Source: Micropterus salmoides
Taxonomy: Eukaryota; Chordata; Actinopteri; Centrarchiformes; Centrarchidae
DNA: 64,000 bases
Direction: 5' to 3'
Assembly: GCF_014851395.1 (NCBI RefSeq)
Contig: NW_024041150.1
Location: 10,998,137 to 11,062,136 of the forward strand
Shown here: piece after piece, positions 23,442 through 33,915 of the stretch
Numbering within the stretch: position 1 is the first letter of the stretch
Layout: every line of letters begins with the position of its first letter
The notes under the pieces: generated by a model
What the model saw: the letters and a program-made list of their open reading frames with translations, nothing else
Told to the model about the DNA's origin: nothing
The model's database searches: none
Position numbers and translations under genes: made by a program

Positions 23442-25075
23442 CAGTGGGTACGGAAAGTATTCAGACCCCTTTAAATTTTTCACTCTTTGTTTCATTGCAG
23501 CCATTTTCCAAAAATCAAAAAAGTTCATTTTATTTCTCAGTAATGTACACTCAGCACCCCATCTTGACAGAAAAAAACAGAAATGTAGAAATTTTTGCAA
23601 ATTTATTAAAAAAGAAAAACTGAAATATGACATGGTCATAAGTATTCAGACCCTTTGCCGTGACACTCATATTTAACTCAGGTGCTGTCTATTTCTTCTG
23701 ATCATCCTTGAGATGGTTCTACGCCTTCATTTGAGTCCAGCTGTGTTTGATTATACTGATTGGACTTGATTAGGAAAGCCACACACCTGTCTATATAAGA
23801 CCTTACAGCTCACAGTGCATGTCAGAGCAAATGAGAATCATGAGGTCAAAGGAACTGCCTGAAGAGCTCAGAGACAGAATTGTGGCAAGGCACAGATCTG
23901 GCCAAGGTTACAAAAAAACTTCTGCTGCACTTAAGGTTCCTAAGAGCACAGTGGCCTCCATAATCCTCAAATGGAAGACGTTTGGGACGACCAGAACCCT
24001 TCCTAGAGCTGGCCGTCCGGCCAAACTGAGCTATCGGGGAGAAGAGCCTCGGTGAGAGAGGTAAAGAAGAACCCAAAGGTCACTGTGGCTGAGCTCCAGA
24101 GATGCAGTCGGGAGATGGGAGAAAGTTGTAGTAAGTCAACCATCACTGCAGCAATCCACCAGTCTGGGCTTTATGGCAGAGTGGCCCGACGGAAGCCTCT
24201 CCTCAGTGCAAGACACATGAAAGCCCACATGGAGTTTGCTAAAAAACACCTGAAGGACTCCAAGATGGTGATAAATAAGATCCTCTGGTCTGATGAGACC
24301 AAGATAGAACTTTTTGGCCTTAATTCTAAGCGGTATGTGTGGAGAAAACCAGACACTGCTCATCACCTGTCCAATACAGTCTCAACAGTGAAGCACGGTG
24401 GTGGCAGCATCATGCTGTGGGGGTGTTTTTCAGCTGCAGGGACAGGACGACTGGTTGCAATCGAGGGAAAGATGAATGCGGCCAAGTACAGGGATATCCT
24501 GGACGAAAACCTTTTCCAGAGTGCTCTGGACCTCAGACTGGGCCGAAGGTTTACCTTCCAACAAGACAATGACCCTAAGCACACCGCTAAAATAACGAAG
24601 GAGTGGCTTCACAACAACTCCGTGGCTGTTCTTGAATGGCCCAGCCAGAGCCCTGACTTAAACCCAATTGAGCATCTCTGGAGAGACCTGAAAATGGCTG
24701 TCCACCAACGTTTACCATCCAACCTGACAGAACTGGAGAGGATCTGCAAGGAGGAATGGCAGAGGATACCCAAATCCAGATGTGAAAAACTTGTTGCATC
24801 TTTCCCAAAACGACTCATGGCTGTATTAGATCAAAAGGGTGCTTCTACTAAATACTGAGCAAAGGGTCTGAATACTTATGACCATGTGATATTTCAGTTT
24901 TTCTTTTTTAATAAATTTGCAAAAATTTCTACATTTCTGTTTTTTTCTGTCAAGATGGGGTGCTGAGTGTACATTACTGAGAAATAAAATGAACTTTTTT
25001 GATTTTTGGAAAATGGCTGCAATGAAACAAAGAGTGAAAAATTTAAAGGGGTCTGAATACTTTCCGTACCCACTG
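23442..25075 (+). mobile_element. Tc1/mariner transposon, nearly intact (family A)
   Basis: 1,634 bp between TA dinucleotides. The ends CAGTGGGTACGGAAAGTATT (left) and its reverse complement (right) belong to inverted repeats of roughly 220 bp. Each contains the outer and inner direct repeat AAGTATTCAGACCC, the IR/DR arrangement known for Tc1 elements such as Sleeping Beauty. It contains one transposase gene and is inserted within a solo LTR that itself sits in an L2. A deleted sister copy lies at 42300-42979. Confidence 0.93.
23819..24858 (+). pseudogene. Tc1-like transposase with one frameshift
   Basis: Starts at the ATG at 23819 (MSEQMRIMRSKELPEEL). The N-terminal paired-like helix-turn-helix region (RDRIVARHRSGQGYKKTSAA) and the second DNA-binding segment are open to 24055. 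A single missing base near 24040, in GGGGAGAAGAG, shifts the frame, and the remaining 268 codons read on to 24858 (end GASTKY). The DDE core is complete. In residues counted from 24052, D81 is in [11 protein letters not shown]172 in QQDNDPKH and E207 in NPIEHLW, giving DD34E spacing. Total length is about 346 codons, the normal family size. A cut-and-paste integrase acting at TA sites; this copy is probably inactive because of the frameshift. Confidence 0.9.
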
Positions 25076-25668
25076 TATACTAGGGATAACAAGCAGGGCG
25101 GGAGCAACACAGGTGACAGACATGAGGCTAACGAGGCAGGCAGAGAGAGAGCAGAGGGGAGAACAGAGAGACAGGCAGAGGGATACTGGAGGGAATAGAC
25201 ATGACACAGGTTACTGAACACATAACAGATCAGAGGAATAAATATACAGGCCGAAGCGAAGTAAAACACTGAACTTGAAACTAAGGCATCAAGAAGACAG
25301 ACATGAGTGACAGACAGACCGACATGAGTGAACCCAAAACAAAACAGACTATATAACTGATACTGGACACAGGACAGAACCCAAAACACTAAGACATAAA
25401 CCGAGACACAGAACGAGGAGCTAAGACACAGAATACAGAGGAGACTAAACTAAAATAATGCAGACGAGGAACAAGAAGTAAATACTAAAACATCACCGAG
25501 GCACTGGACTGGGAACAAAGACAAAGAACTAAAACACAGGACCAAGAGCTAAGATAAAAGACAAGACATAAACTACTAAGGACAAGGAACGAGAGAAACA
25601 GGCAAATAGACATATGAAACAAATGGCAAAAACTCAGACTCACAGGTAAAAAACTACAACTCATAACA

Positions 25669-26580
25669 CTAAATGAAAAATGGTATAGATATGTATAGTA
25701 GTGTTAATGATAACAATCGTAATGTTAATGATTATAATAACAATAATAACAATAGTTGTTGTAGACAATAGACTAGTAACAATAGTTGTTGTAGCAGAGG
25801 GTGTCGAGCAGGAACACGGGGGCAGCAGGTGACCCGCAGCCACAGATCATAGATTCAATTCTATTCTGGATTTTACTGGAAGCCAATGCAGAGAAGCTAA
25901 GACAGGAGAAATGTGATCTCTTTTCCTGGTTCCTGTCAGAACACGCGCTGCAGCATTCTGGATCAGCTGAAGAGTCTTAATGGACTTTTTCGAGCAGCCT
26001 GATAACAAAGAATTGCAATAATCCAGCCTAGAAGTAATAAATGCATGGACTAGTTTTTCTGCATCATTTTTAGACAGGATATTCCTGATTTTCGCAATAT
26101 TACATAGGTGAAAAAAGGTGGTCCTTGAAATTTGCTTAATGTGAGACTTAAATGACATGTCCTGATCAAAGATAACTCCAAGATTCCTCACAGTGGTGTT
26201 AGAGGGCCAGGGTGAAACTATATCTTTAGATAATGTGTCACGGAGGAGCTTGGGCCCCAGAACAATAACTTCATAGTTTTATCTGAGTTTAACATTAGAA
26301 AATTACAGGTCATCCAGGTTTTAACATCCTGAAGGCACATTTGAAGTTTAGGTAACTGATGAGTTTCATCTGGCTTGATCGATAGATATAACTGAGTATC
26401 ATCTGCATAACAATGAACATTTATGGAATATTTCCTGATAATATTACCTAAAGGAAGCATATATAAAGTGAAGAGGATTGGTCCGAGGACAGATCCTTGA
26501 GGAACTCCATGACTAACTTTTCCATGCATGGAGGACTCATCATTAACATGTACAAACTGAAATCAATCTGATAAATAGGA
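25669..26580 (-). mobile_element. L2-type LINE, part 2 (3'UTR start + RT end)
   Basis: Continuation of the L2 begun at 22772, after the LTR. It holds the AT-rich 3'UTR block to about 25848, then jumps directly to RT coding sequence. About 290 bp between the ORF2 end and the CCACAGATC region of the 3'UTR are deleted. It is truncated at about 26580, where Harbinger-related sequence begins. Confidence 0.85.
25847..26529 (-). pseudogene. L2 reverse transcriptase fragment (palm to C-terminus)
   Basis: Two overlapping frames. 26529-26218 carries [20 protein letters not shown] and [13 protein letters not shown], the RT motifs around the catalytic YADD. 26191-25847 carries [32 protein letters not shown] and ARVLTGTRKRDHISPVL, the thumb and C-terminal domain. 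A frameshift near 26220-26270 separates them. The N-terminal RT half and endonuclease are missing, so the copy is inactive. It is about the same sequence as the plus-strand copies at 31.3 kb and 40.6 kb. Confidence 0.85.
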
Positions 26581-27740
26581 CTATAGGACAGATTCAAAGA
26601 AAAAGTCGCAATCACAAATCCGTCTGCTACTTTAGCACCAGGGACAGCACCATGGGTTTATCAATACAGCACAGTTAGATTAACGTTACTGATATTTAAG
26701 AGGCATGGTCTAACTTGAATAAAATACAATTGGATAGGCCTACCTCTTTGCAAACAGGCCCATCGGTTCTTCAGAACACCTATGCACCGCACCACTGCAT
26801 TTCTGGTCTTGGTGTGTGCTGAATTGTAGCGCTGCTTACTGACACTTGCTGGGTTTAGGTATGGGGTCATGAGCCATTTTCTCCTCAGTGGATACCCTGA
26901 GTCTCCAAGCAACCCTCCAGGGTAACTTGCTGCCTCAAAGTCTCTCCAAAGGCTAGACTGCTTGAGGATGAAGCTGTCATGCTTTGCCCCAGGCCATTTG
27001 ATTATAGGATTGGTAATAACAAGGTCGGCATCACACACAATCTGAGCTTTGATTGGGTGGTATCCCTTCCTGTTACAAAGTCATTCTGATTGATATTGGG
27101 TCCCTTGATTCTGATGTGCGTGTCATCTATACAGCCAAGTATGTCGGGGAAACCGGCTATCTGGTAGAGCTTCTGAAGGGTCATATTTTGTTGCTCAGGC
27201 TGAGTTGGAAACTTAACATAGTCATTAAAGCGCTGACATAATGATACACATAGTAGATTTATGCACTTGAATCGAATCACCAACCAAGTTTTGAAATGAT
27301 CCCGTAGCGAAATATCTTAGCCAGACCCTGAGGGCACCGTTTCTGTCCGTGTCGTGTTGCAAGTCTACTACCAGCAGGTCGGTAATCCTCAGTATCTCCG
27401 TGTGGAAATAGTACAAATTAATATCATAAATGTCCAAGGGGTGTAATATATCACAGAGAACGCGTTGCAGACGCAAAACAGATGGCATAATTTGCTCTTC
27501 CTCATCCAAGTTATTCCACCTTTTAAAACCATGCACCATGACAACCGCTCAACTATTTTATGGAGGACTTTGCACCTATCAAGGGCTAGGTGTAAGATTT
27601 AAGTTGTAAGTTATGTCTACGTTGGACGTTTTTTAGCTGGTGCAACCCTTAAAACGTTAGAAATTACGTTGTTAATGTGGGCTGGTGTGGCCAAAGTGCC
27701 AGGGCTGAATTTATCCACATGTTATTATTATTATCTTTAA
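26581..27740 (-). mobile_element. PIF/Harbinger transposon, degraded
   Basis: Region between two L2 pieces, holding a broken Harbinger transposase on the minus strand and non-coding flanks (27540-27740: AAGGGCTAGGTGTAAGATTT, TAGCTGGTGCAACCC). I could not identify clean terminal inverted repeats or a 3-bp TWA duplication, so the borders are approximate. Confidence 0.7.
26640..27539 (-). pseudogene. HARBI1-like transposase, catalytically broken
   Basis: DDE nuclease of the PIF/Harbinger superfamily (RNase H fold), read on the minus strand from ATG at 27539 in three overlapping frames: 27539-27225, 27283-27002 and 27038-26661. Motifs in order are GFPDILGCIDDTHIRI (first catalytic D), VCDADLVITNPIIKWPG, HDSFILKQSSLW, LLGDSGYPL (second D), RYNSAHTKTRNAVVRCIGVL and KNRWACL. 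Active relatives have an E in the IER position of the last block; here the codon reads GTG (Val), so the third acidic residue is lost. With at least two frameshifts as well, it is a pseudogene. Confidence 0.85.
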
Positions 27741-27744
27741 CAGT

Positions 27745-27932
27745 ATGATTATTATCATTAACACTACTGTAAATATCTGTACTATTATTCATTTAGTCTT
27801 TAGCAGTATTACCTTTACTGACTGTCTGTGTGTATATTGTGTAGGCTGCCTCCCTCCCTTCTCTCTCTCCTTCCATCCCCCTCCCTCTTTCTCTGTTCCT
27901 CTCTCTCTCTCTCTCTCTCTGTTCAGATGACT
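27745..27932 (+). mobile_element. L2-type LINE 3'UTR fragment
   Basis: TTATTATCATTAACACTAC, AAATATCTGTACTATT, TTCATTTAGTCT, GTGTATATTGTGTAGGCTGC and a (TC)n run match the L2 3'UTR at 32600-32810. The fragment stops in the (TC)n microsatellite and is followed within a few bases by the 5' end of another L2. The junction may be a recombination or an insertion into the microsatellite. Confidence 0.8.
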
Positions 27933-28214
27933 GCTGACGTATTGCGGTAAGCGTGTCGACTCATTTCCGTTTCCGGTGCTTGTGTGTTGGTACCGTGTTG
28001 TGCTGCTCTCGCTAAATAACAGTTACATTTGTTTGATTACAGCGGCCAACTGTTCGCTAAACACTTATTCTTTACAGTAATTTTGCCTAAGCACTCACAG
28101 TTCTTTCCTTCTTTTAGTGACTGCTGTTCGATCTCATAGTTGTTCTAAAGTTTTGGTAGCTGACGCTACAGTACTTTAGCTTAGCCGTTAGCGACTTTAG
28201 CTTAGCAGCTAGCG

Positions 28215-29106
28215 ATGGCTTCTCCTTCTCCCTCTCTCTCTCCTACTTTCTCCTGCTCGGTGTGTCAGATGTTCAGTTACTCCTCTGCCTCCTTTAGCGG
28301 TAATGGTACATGTAATAAGTGTAGTTTATTTTAGACATGGAGGCGAGGCTCAGTGATTTAGAAGTCCGGCTCCGCACCTTGGTAGATCAGTCTTTAGCTA
28401 CTGTAGCTAGCCAGTCCCCGGTAGTCGGTGCGGAACGGCCTGAGTTAGCCTCTGGTAGCCGTCCCCCGGCATCCCCTGTGCAGCCAGGAAAGGGGGGGGC
28501 TGGGTGACTGTCCGAAGGAGGAATAGTCGTAAGCATTCAAAGTCCACGGGGCATCATCAACCTGTTCACGTTTCTAACAGATTTTCCCCACTCAGCGACA
28601 CACCCGCTGAGAAACCAACTCTGATCATTGGCAGCTCCATTTTGAGAAACGTGAATTTAGCGAAGCCAGCGGCCATAGTTAAGTGCATCCCTGGGGCCAG
28701 AGCGGGTGACATTGAGTCTTATTTGAAACTGCTGGCTAAGGATAAACGTAAATACAGTAAGATTGTTGTTCACGTCGGCGGTAATGACTCCCGGTTACGC
28801 CAATCGGAGGTCACTAAGATTAATGTTGAGTCGGTGTGTACATATGCAAAAACAATGTCGGACACCGTAGTTTTCTCTGGACCCCTGCCAAATCTGACCA
28901 GTGATGACATGTATAGCCGCATGTCGTCATTCCGCCGCTGGTTGTCGAGGTGGTGTCCAGCAAACGATGTGGGCTTTGTTGATCATTGGCAGACTTTCTG
29001 GGGAAGACCTGGTCTGATCCGGAGAGACGGCATCCATTCCACTTGGGAAGGAGCAGCTCTCATTTCTAGAAATCTGGCCAAGTTTATTAGTGGACCAAAT
29101 CCATGA
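28215..29106 (+). pseudogene. L2 ORF1: Cys-motif, coiled coil and SGNH esterase domain (frameshifted)
   Basis: The ATG at 28215 opens MASPSPSLSPTFSCSVCQMF with a C-x2-C..C-x2-C pattern (zinc-binding-like). A stop follows at 28335, where one G present in the sister copy at 38730 is missing. The next segment (MEARLSDLEVRLRTLV, from 28338) looks like a short coiled coil. A second disruption in the G-run at 28490-28500 shifts the frame again. From 28504 the rest is open for 200 codons: GSSILRNV (nucleophile Ser block), [10 protein letters not shown] (G-x-N-D block) and [11 protein letters not shown] (D175-x-x-H178, counted from 28504), an SGNH/GDSL-type esterase. ORF1 proteins of L2/CR1 LINEs bind RNA and carry this domain; its substrate is unknown to me. 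Confidence 0.85.
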
Positions 29107-29254
29107 CAACCCAGAGTTGAGACCAGGAGGCAGAGTCGCAGTTTAACACACTTCTCTGCCCTTCTTTTTCAACAGTTACCCACCCAAAACCCTACGCAGA
29201 GTCGCAGTCTTCTCTGCTCCTCCATTTCAGGAGTTACTTAGTGAAAATCCTATA

Positions 29255-32200
29255 GTGACGGTGTCTGTCCCCCGACCATCGAAATTATTTAAAAAGGTAA
29301 ACAGAAGAGGAGCTGTGCATAAAAACCTCATAAAAATTAAAACCACAAGAGCAATAGTGCAAACGAATAGGAGAGTTAAATGTGGACTCTTAAATATCAG
29401 ATCTCTCTCTTCTAAAGGTGTACTAGTAAATGAACTAATATCAGATTATGATATTGATTCATTTGGTCTTACTGAAACCTGGCTGGGTGATGGAGAATAT
29501 GTTAGCCTAAATGAATCCGCCCCTCCCAGTCATATTAATACTCACATTCCTCGAGGCACAGGCCGAGGAGGTGGAGTTGCAGCTATCTTCGACTCTAGCC
29601 TACTAATCAGCTCTAAACCTAAATTAAACTATAACTCATTTGAAAGTCTTGTTCTTAGTCTTTCGCACCCAAGTTGGAAATCACTGCAACCAATTATTTT
29701 TGTTATAGTGTACCGAGCACCTGGCCCGTATTCTGAATTCTTATCTGAATTTGCAGAGTTTTTGTCAACTTTAGTCCTTAAAACGGACAAAGTTATCATT
29801 GTAGGGGATTTTAATATTCATGTGGACGTTGAGAATGACAGCTTTAGTACTGCGTTTATCTCTTTGTTAGATTCCATTGGCTTCTCTCAGAGTGTTCATG
29901 AACCGACTCACTGTTTTAACCACACCCTCGACCTTGTTTTGGTGTATGGTATTGAAATTGAACATTTAGTGGTGTTCCCACAGAATCCCTCTTTATCCGA
30001 CCACTGTTTGATAGCTTTTGAGTTTGTATTGCTGAACTACTCGCCATTGGGCAAAAATTTCTATACAAGATGTCTGTCTGATAGTGCTATAGCTAAATTT
30101 AAGGATGCGATTCCATCAGCTCTAAATACATTATCTAGTCACAAAGTAACGGAGGACTCCTATGCTAATTTCAGTCCCTCCCAAATCGATCATCTTGTTG
30201 ATAGTGCTGCAGGCTCGCTGCGAATGACACTCGACTCTGTAGCCCCTCTAAAAAAGAAAATACTAAAACAAAGACGGTTAGCTCCATGGTATAATACTGA
30301 AACTCGCAAATTAAAGCAAATATCACGGAAACTTGAGAGGAATTGGCGTTCCACCAAAGTGGAAAATTCTCGTTTAATTTGGCAAGATAGTCTTAAAACT
30401 TATAGGAAGGCCCTCCGTAATGCCAGAGCAGCGTACTACTCGTCATTAATAGAGGAAAATAGGAACAACCCCAGGTTTCTTTTCAGCACTGTAGCCAGGC
30501 TGACAGAGAGTCACAGCTCTATTGAGCCAAGTATTCCCATAGCTCTCAGTAGTTACGATTTCATGAGCTTCTTTAATGATAAAATTCTAGCTATTAGAGA
30601 CAAAATTCACCAAGACCTGCCCTCAATTGGCACCGACTTATCTCTTAACTCAGGAACCTTAGAAACAGCTGTAGAACCAGATACATGTTTAGACTGTTTT
30701 GCTTCCCTCAATCTTTACCAACTAACTTCAATAATTTCTTCATCTAAACCATCAACCTGCCTCTTAGACCCCATCCCGACTAGGCTGCTTAAAGATGTTT
30801 ACCCTTAGTCAGCACCTCTATACTAGATATGATCAATCTATCTTTATCAAAGGCTATGTACCACAGTACTTTAAAGTAGCTGTAATTAAACCTCTTCTGA
30901 AAAAGCCCAAACTTGATCCGATGTTTTAGCCAACTATAGACCTATATCTAACCTTCCATTTCTCTCTAAGGTTCTGGAGAAAGCAGTTGCTAAACAGCTG
31001 TGTGACTTTCTACAGAGCAATAGTTTATTTGAGGATTTTCAGTCAGGATTTAGAGCTCATCATAGCACAGAGACAGCACTGGTGAAAATTACTAATGACC
31101 TCCTTATTGCATCAGACAAAGGACTTGTCTCTGTACTGGTTTTATTAGATCTTAGTGCTGCATTTGATACCATTGACCATCAGATCCTATTGCAGAGACT
31201 GGAATATTTCATTGGCATTAAAGGAACCGCTCTAAGCTGGTTTAAGTCCTATTTATCAGATCGATTTCAGTTTGTACATGTTAACGATGAGTCCTCCATG
31301 CACGCCAAAGTTACTCATGGAGTTCCTCAAGGATCTGTCCTTGGACCAATCCTCTTCACTTTATATATGCTTCCTTTAGGCAATATTATCAGGAAACATT
31401 CCATAAGCTTTCATTGTTATGCAGATGATACTCAGTTATATCTATCGATCAAGCCAGATGAAACTCATCAGTTAGCTAAACTTCAAATGTGCCTTCAGGA
31501 TGTTAAAACCTGGATGACCTGTAATTTTCTCATGTTAAACTCAGATAAAACTGAAGTTATTGCTCTGGGGCCTAAGCACCTCCGTGACGCATTATCTAAA
31601 GATATAGTTTCCCTGGATGGCATCGCCTTGGCCTCCAGCACCACTGTGAGGAATCTTGGAGTTATTTTGATCAGGACATGTCGTTTAAGTCTCACATTAA
31701 GCAAATTTCAAGGACCGCCTTTTTTCACCTACGTAATATTGCGAAAATCAGGAACATCCTGTCTAAAAATGATGCAGAAAAACTAGTCCATGCATTTGTT
31801 ACTTCTAGGCTGGATTACTGCAATTCCTTATTATCAGGCTGCTCGAAAAAGTCCATTAAGACTCTTCAGCTGATCCAGAATGCTGCAGCACGTGTTCTGA
31901 CAGGAACCAGGAAAAGAGATCACATTTCTCCTGTTTTAGCTTCTTTGCATTGGCTTCCAGTAAAATCCAGAATAGAATTTAAAATCATTCTTCTTACCTA
32001 CAAAGCTCTTAATGGTCAGGCACCATCTTATCTTAAAGAGCTCATAGTACCTTACTACCCCACCAGAGCACTGCGCTCCCAGAATGCAGGGTTACTTGTG
32101 GTTCCTAGAGTCTCCAAAAGTAGACTAGGAGCCAGAGCGTTCAGCTATCAAGCTCCTCTCCTGTGGAACCAGGTTCCAGTTTGGGTTCAGGAGGCAGACA

Positions 32201-32259
32201 CCATCTCCACATTTAAGAGTAGGCTTAAGACTTTCCTCTTTGATAAAGCTTATAGTTAG
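29255..32259 (+). pseudogene. L2 ORF2: APE endonuclease + reverse transcriptase (frameshifted)
   Basis: The open part 29255-30808 holds the apurinic-type endonuclease: LLNIRSL (N47), GLTETWLGD (E74), VYRAPGP, GDFNIHVD (D185, N187), LDLVLVYG and SLSDHCL (S248-D249-H250). No ATG precedes this; the frame continues upstream of the GTG at 29255. A one-T loss at about 30799 (TTTACCC versus TTTTACCC elsewhere) breaks it. The RT continues from 31082 with [28 protein letters not shown] and [10 protein letters not shown]. Another base loss at about 31672 shifts into the last frame, which ends at 32259. Further single-base differences occur at about 30852 and 30920. Catalytic residues are all present; only the reading frame is broken. 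Confidence 0.9.
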
Positions 32260-32769
32260 GGCTGGCTCAGGTGAGTCCTGAACCATCCCTTAGTTATGCT
32301 GCTATAGGCCTAGACTGCCGGGGGATTTCCATGATGCACTGAGCTCCTCTCTCCTCTACTTTCTCTCCCTCTGTATGCAACCTCATCCCATTATTGCATG
32401 TTACTAACACAACTTCTCCCCTTTCTGGTAGTCTTGTGCTTTCTCGTCCCTCTCCTCTCTCCTCCTATCACTTCCTGCAGGTTTTCTGGCTCTGGAGCTG
32501 TGGAGTCTGGATCTGTGGCTGCGGGTCACCTGCTGCCCCCGTGTTCCTGCTCGACACCCTCTGCTGCAACGACTATTGTTGCTAGTCTTATTGTTATTAT
32601 TGTTATTATAATCATTAACATTACGATGGTTACCATTAACACTATTATAAATATCTGTACCATTTTTCATTTAGTCTATAGCAACATTACCTTCACTGTC
32701 TGTACCTCTGTGTGTATATTGTGTAGGCTGCCTCCCTCCCCTCTCTCTCTCCTTACATCCCTCTCTCTT

Positions 32770-32811
<42 letters not shown>

Positions 32812-33057
32812 CAACCGGTCGAGGCAGATGGCCGCCCACCCTGAGCCATGGTTCTGCTGGAGGTTTCTGCCTCTTAAAAGGAAGTTTTTCCTTGCCTCTG
32901 TCGCCTAGTGCTTGCTCTTGGTGGGAACTGTTGGGCTTCTGTAAATAACATCATAGAGTACGGTCTAGACCTGCTCTTTTATGAAAAGCGCTGTGAGATA
33001 ACTGTTGTTGTGATTTGGCGCTATATAAATAAAATTGAATTGTATTGAATTGAATTG
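32260..33057 (+). other. L2 3'UTR with terminal hairpin and tail repeats
   Basis: Non-coding end of the L2. It contains the CCTAGACTGCCGGGGGATT block, the AT-rich block, a (TC)n tract at 32757-32808, and a segment from GCGCTGTGAGATAACTG to TTGGCGCTATATAAA whose GCGC ends can pair. It finishes in tandem ATTGAATTG-type units. In LINEs such a hairpin plus tail is the template end recognised by the reverse transcriptase; that role here is inferred from family knowledge. Confidence 0.8.
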
Positions 33058-33218
33058 TTCCTCTCTTGCCCCCTCTCTCTCTCCCCTTCACCCCCAACCG
33101 GTTTTTCCTTTGGGAATTGTTGGGCTTCTGTAAATAACATCACAGAGTACGGTCTAGACCTGCTCTTTTATGAAAAGCGCTGTGAGATATATATATAAAT
33201 AAAATTGAATTGAAGTAA
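33058..33218 (+). mobile_element. L2-type LINE tail, internally deleted
   Basis: Immediately after the previous tail. CCCAACCGG is joined directly to TTTTTCCTTTGGGAATTGTTG, skipping the GAGGCAGATGGCCGCC block, then runs to TAAATAAAATTGAATTGAAG. A second copy of the last 150 bp in direct orientation suggests unequal recombination or tandem insertion. Confidence 0.8.
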
Positions 33219-33342
33219 GCAGCTGGTCTCAGGTCCAGGCACGTGCACACATAGACAACAAGGGTCTTCAGCACCTGCCCTTTTTCTTCCTCAAGAGAAA
33301 GTGCCCTTTTATCTGGGGTGCTTTTTTTAAATAAATGAATAT

Positions 33343-33913
33343 TGTCACGCTCTGCCGGTTGGCCATCCTTTGAGTTGCACTTTTGGGTTTGGTATCTGCC
33401 TTAGTATGTTGAGTTTTGGGTTCTGTCCTGTCTGGTGTCCAGTATCTGCTATGTAGTCTGTTGTGTTTTGAGTTCCTCTGAGTTATTGTGTGGTCAGTTC
33501 ATTATCTGTTATTTAGTTGGTCTTTGATTCCATGTCATGTTCTTGGTCTTGTACGTTAGTTCATGTCTTTAGTGTTTACTCCGGGTCTTGTGTTCTCTGT
33601 TAAGCTCTGTACTGTGTTCTAGTTCTGTGTTCTCGCTTATTCACTCTGCCCCAGGTCTGCTTGTCATGTCAAGTCTCTCTGTTTTCCTCTGCTCTCTCTC
33701 TCTACCTCGTTTGTCTCATGTCTGTCCTGTCCTGTCGGATGTCGTGTTGCTACCCGTTACCCGCTACCTTTTGGATGTACCAGTTCCTGTACTCGTGAGT
33801 TCTGTTTATGCCTGTTGTCATGCTTGGGATTAATAAACCCTGGAACTCAATCTCAGCTCACAGTGTCATGTGTTTGGGCTCTCCCCTGCTTTGCGCACCC
33901 AGCGATCCTGACA
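33343..33913 (+). mobile_element. LTR (TG...CA, about 571 bp), relative of the solo LTR
   Basis: Begins TGTCACGCTCTGCC and ends GATCCTGACA. It shares TTTTGGGTTCTGTCCTG and a following CCAGTATCTG segment with the LTR at 23129-25668, and contains an AATAAA signal near 33832. A gag-like ATG lies 3 nt downstream, and no canonical TGG-initiated primer-binding site is present there. That leaves the priming mechanism unclear. There is no matching second LTR in the window. Confidence 0.65.
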
Positions 33914-33915
33914 GA

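Larger units (their letters stand above)
23129..25668 (-). mobile_element. Solo LTR, about 904 bp without the nested Tc1
   Basis: Termini TGTTACGG...CATAACA begin with TG and end with CA, and are flanked by a perfect 5-bp direct repeat CTAAA. Read on the minus strand it starts TGTTATGAG, contains GTTTTGGGTTCTGTCCTGTG (shared with the LTR at 33343-33913), carries an AATAAA polyadenylation signal near 23213 and ends CCACCGTAACA. No internal retroelement genes are attached, so it is a solo LTR left by LTR-LTR recombination. The Ty3/gypsy type is inferred from the 5-bp duplication and shared architecture only. Confidence 0.75.
27933..33057 (+). mobile_element. Full-length L2-type LINE (defective)
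   Basis: About 5.1 kb. The 5' end GCTGACGTATTGCGGTAAGC matches the start of the copy at about 38350. The order is 5'UTR (to 28214), ORF1 with zinc-knuckle-like, coiled-coil and SGNH-esterase regions, ORF2 with APE endonuclease and RT, a 780-bp 3'UTR with a (TC)n block, a GCGC-stem hairpin, and terminal ATTGAATTG repeats. L2/CR1-group membership is inferred from the ORF1 esterase and RT motifs. Several single-base gaps break both ORFs, so this copy cannot be autonomous as sequenced. Confidence 0.9.

Noticed and set aside
24136..24818. Several minus-strand frames of 60-77 codons across the Tc1 transposase
   Set aside because: Antisense shadows of a well-supported plus-strand transposase.
23129..25668. 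hAT transposon with 8-bp duplication ACTAAATG
   Set aside because: An 8-bp repeat ACTAAATG can be aligned at both junctions, but then the ends are not inverted repeats. With a 5-bp CTAAA duplication the ends become TGTTAC..CATAACA, fitting an LTR that shares sequence with 33343-33913.
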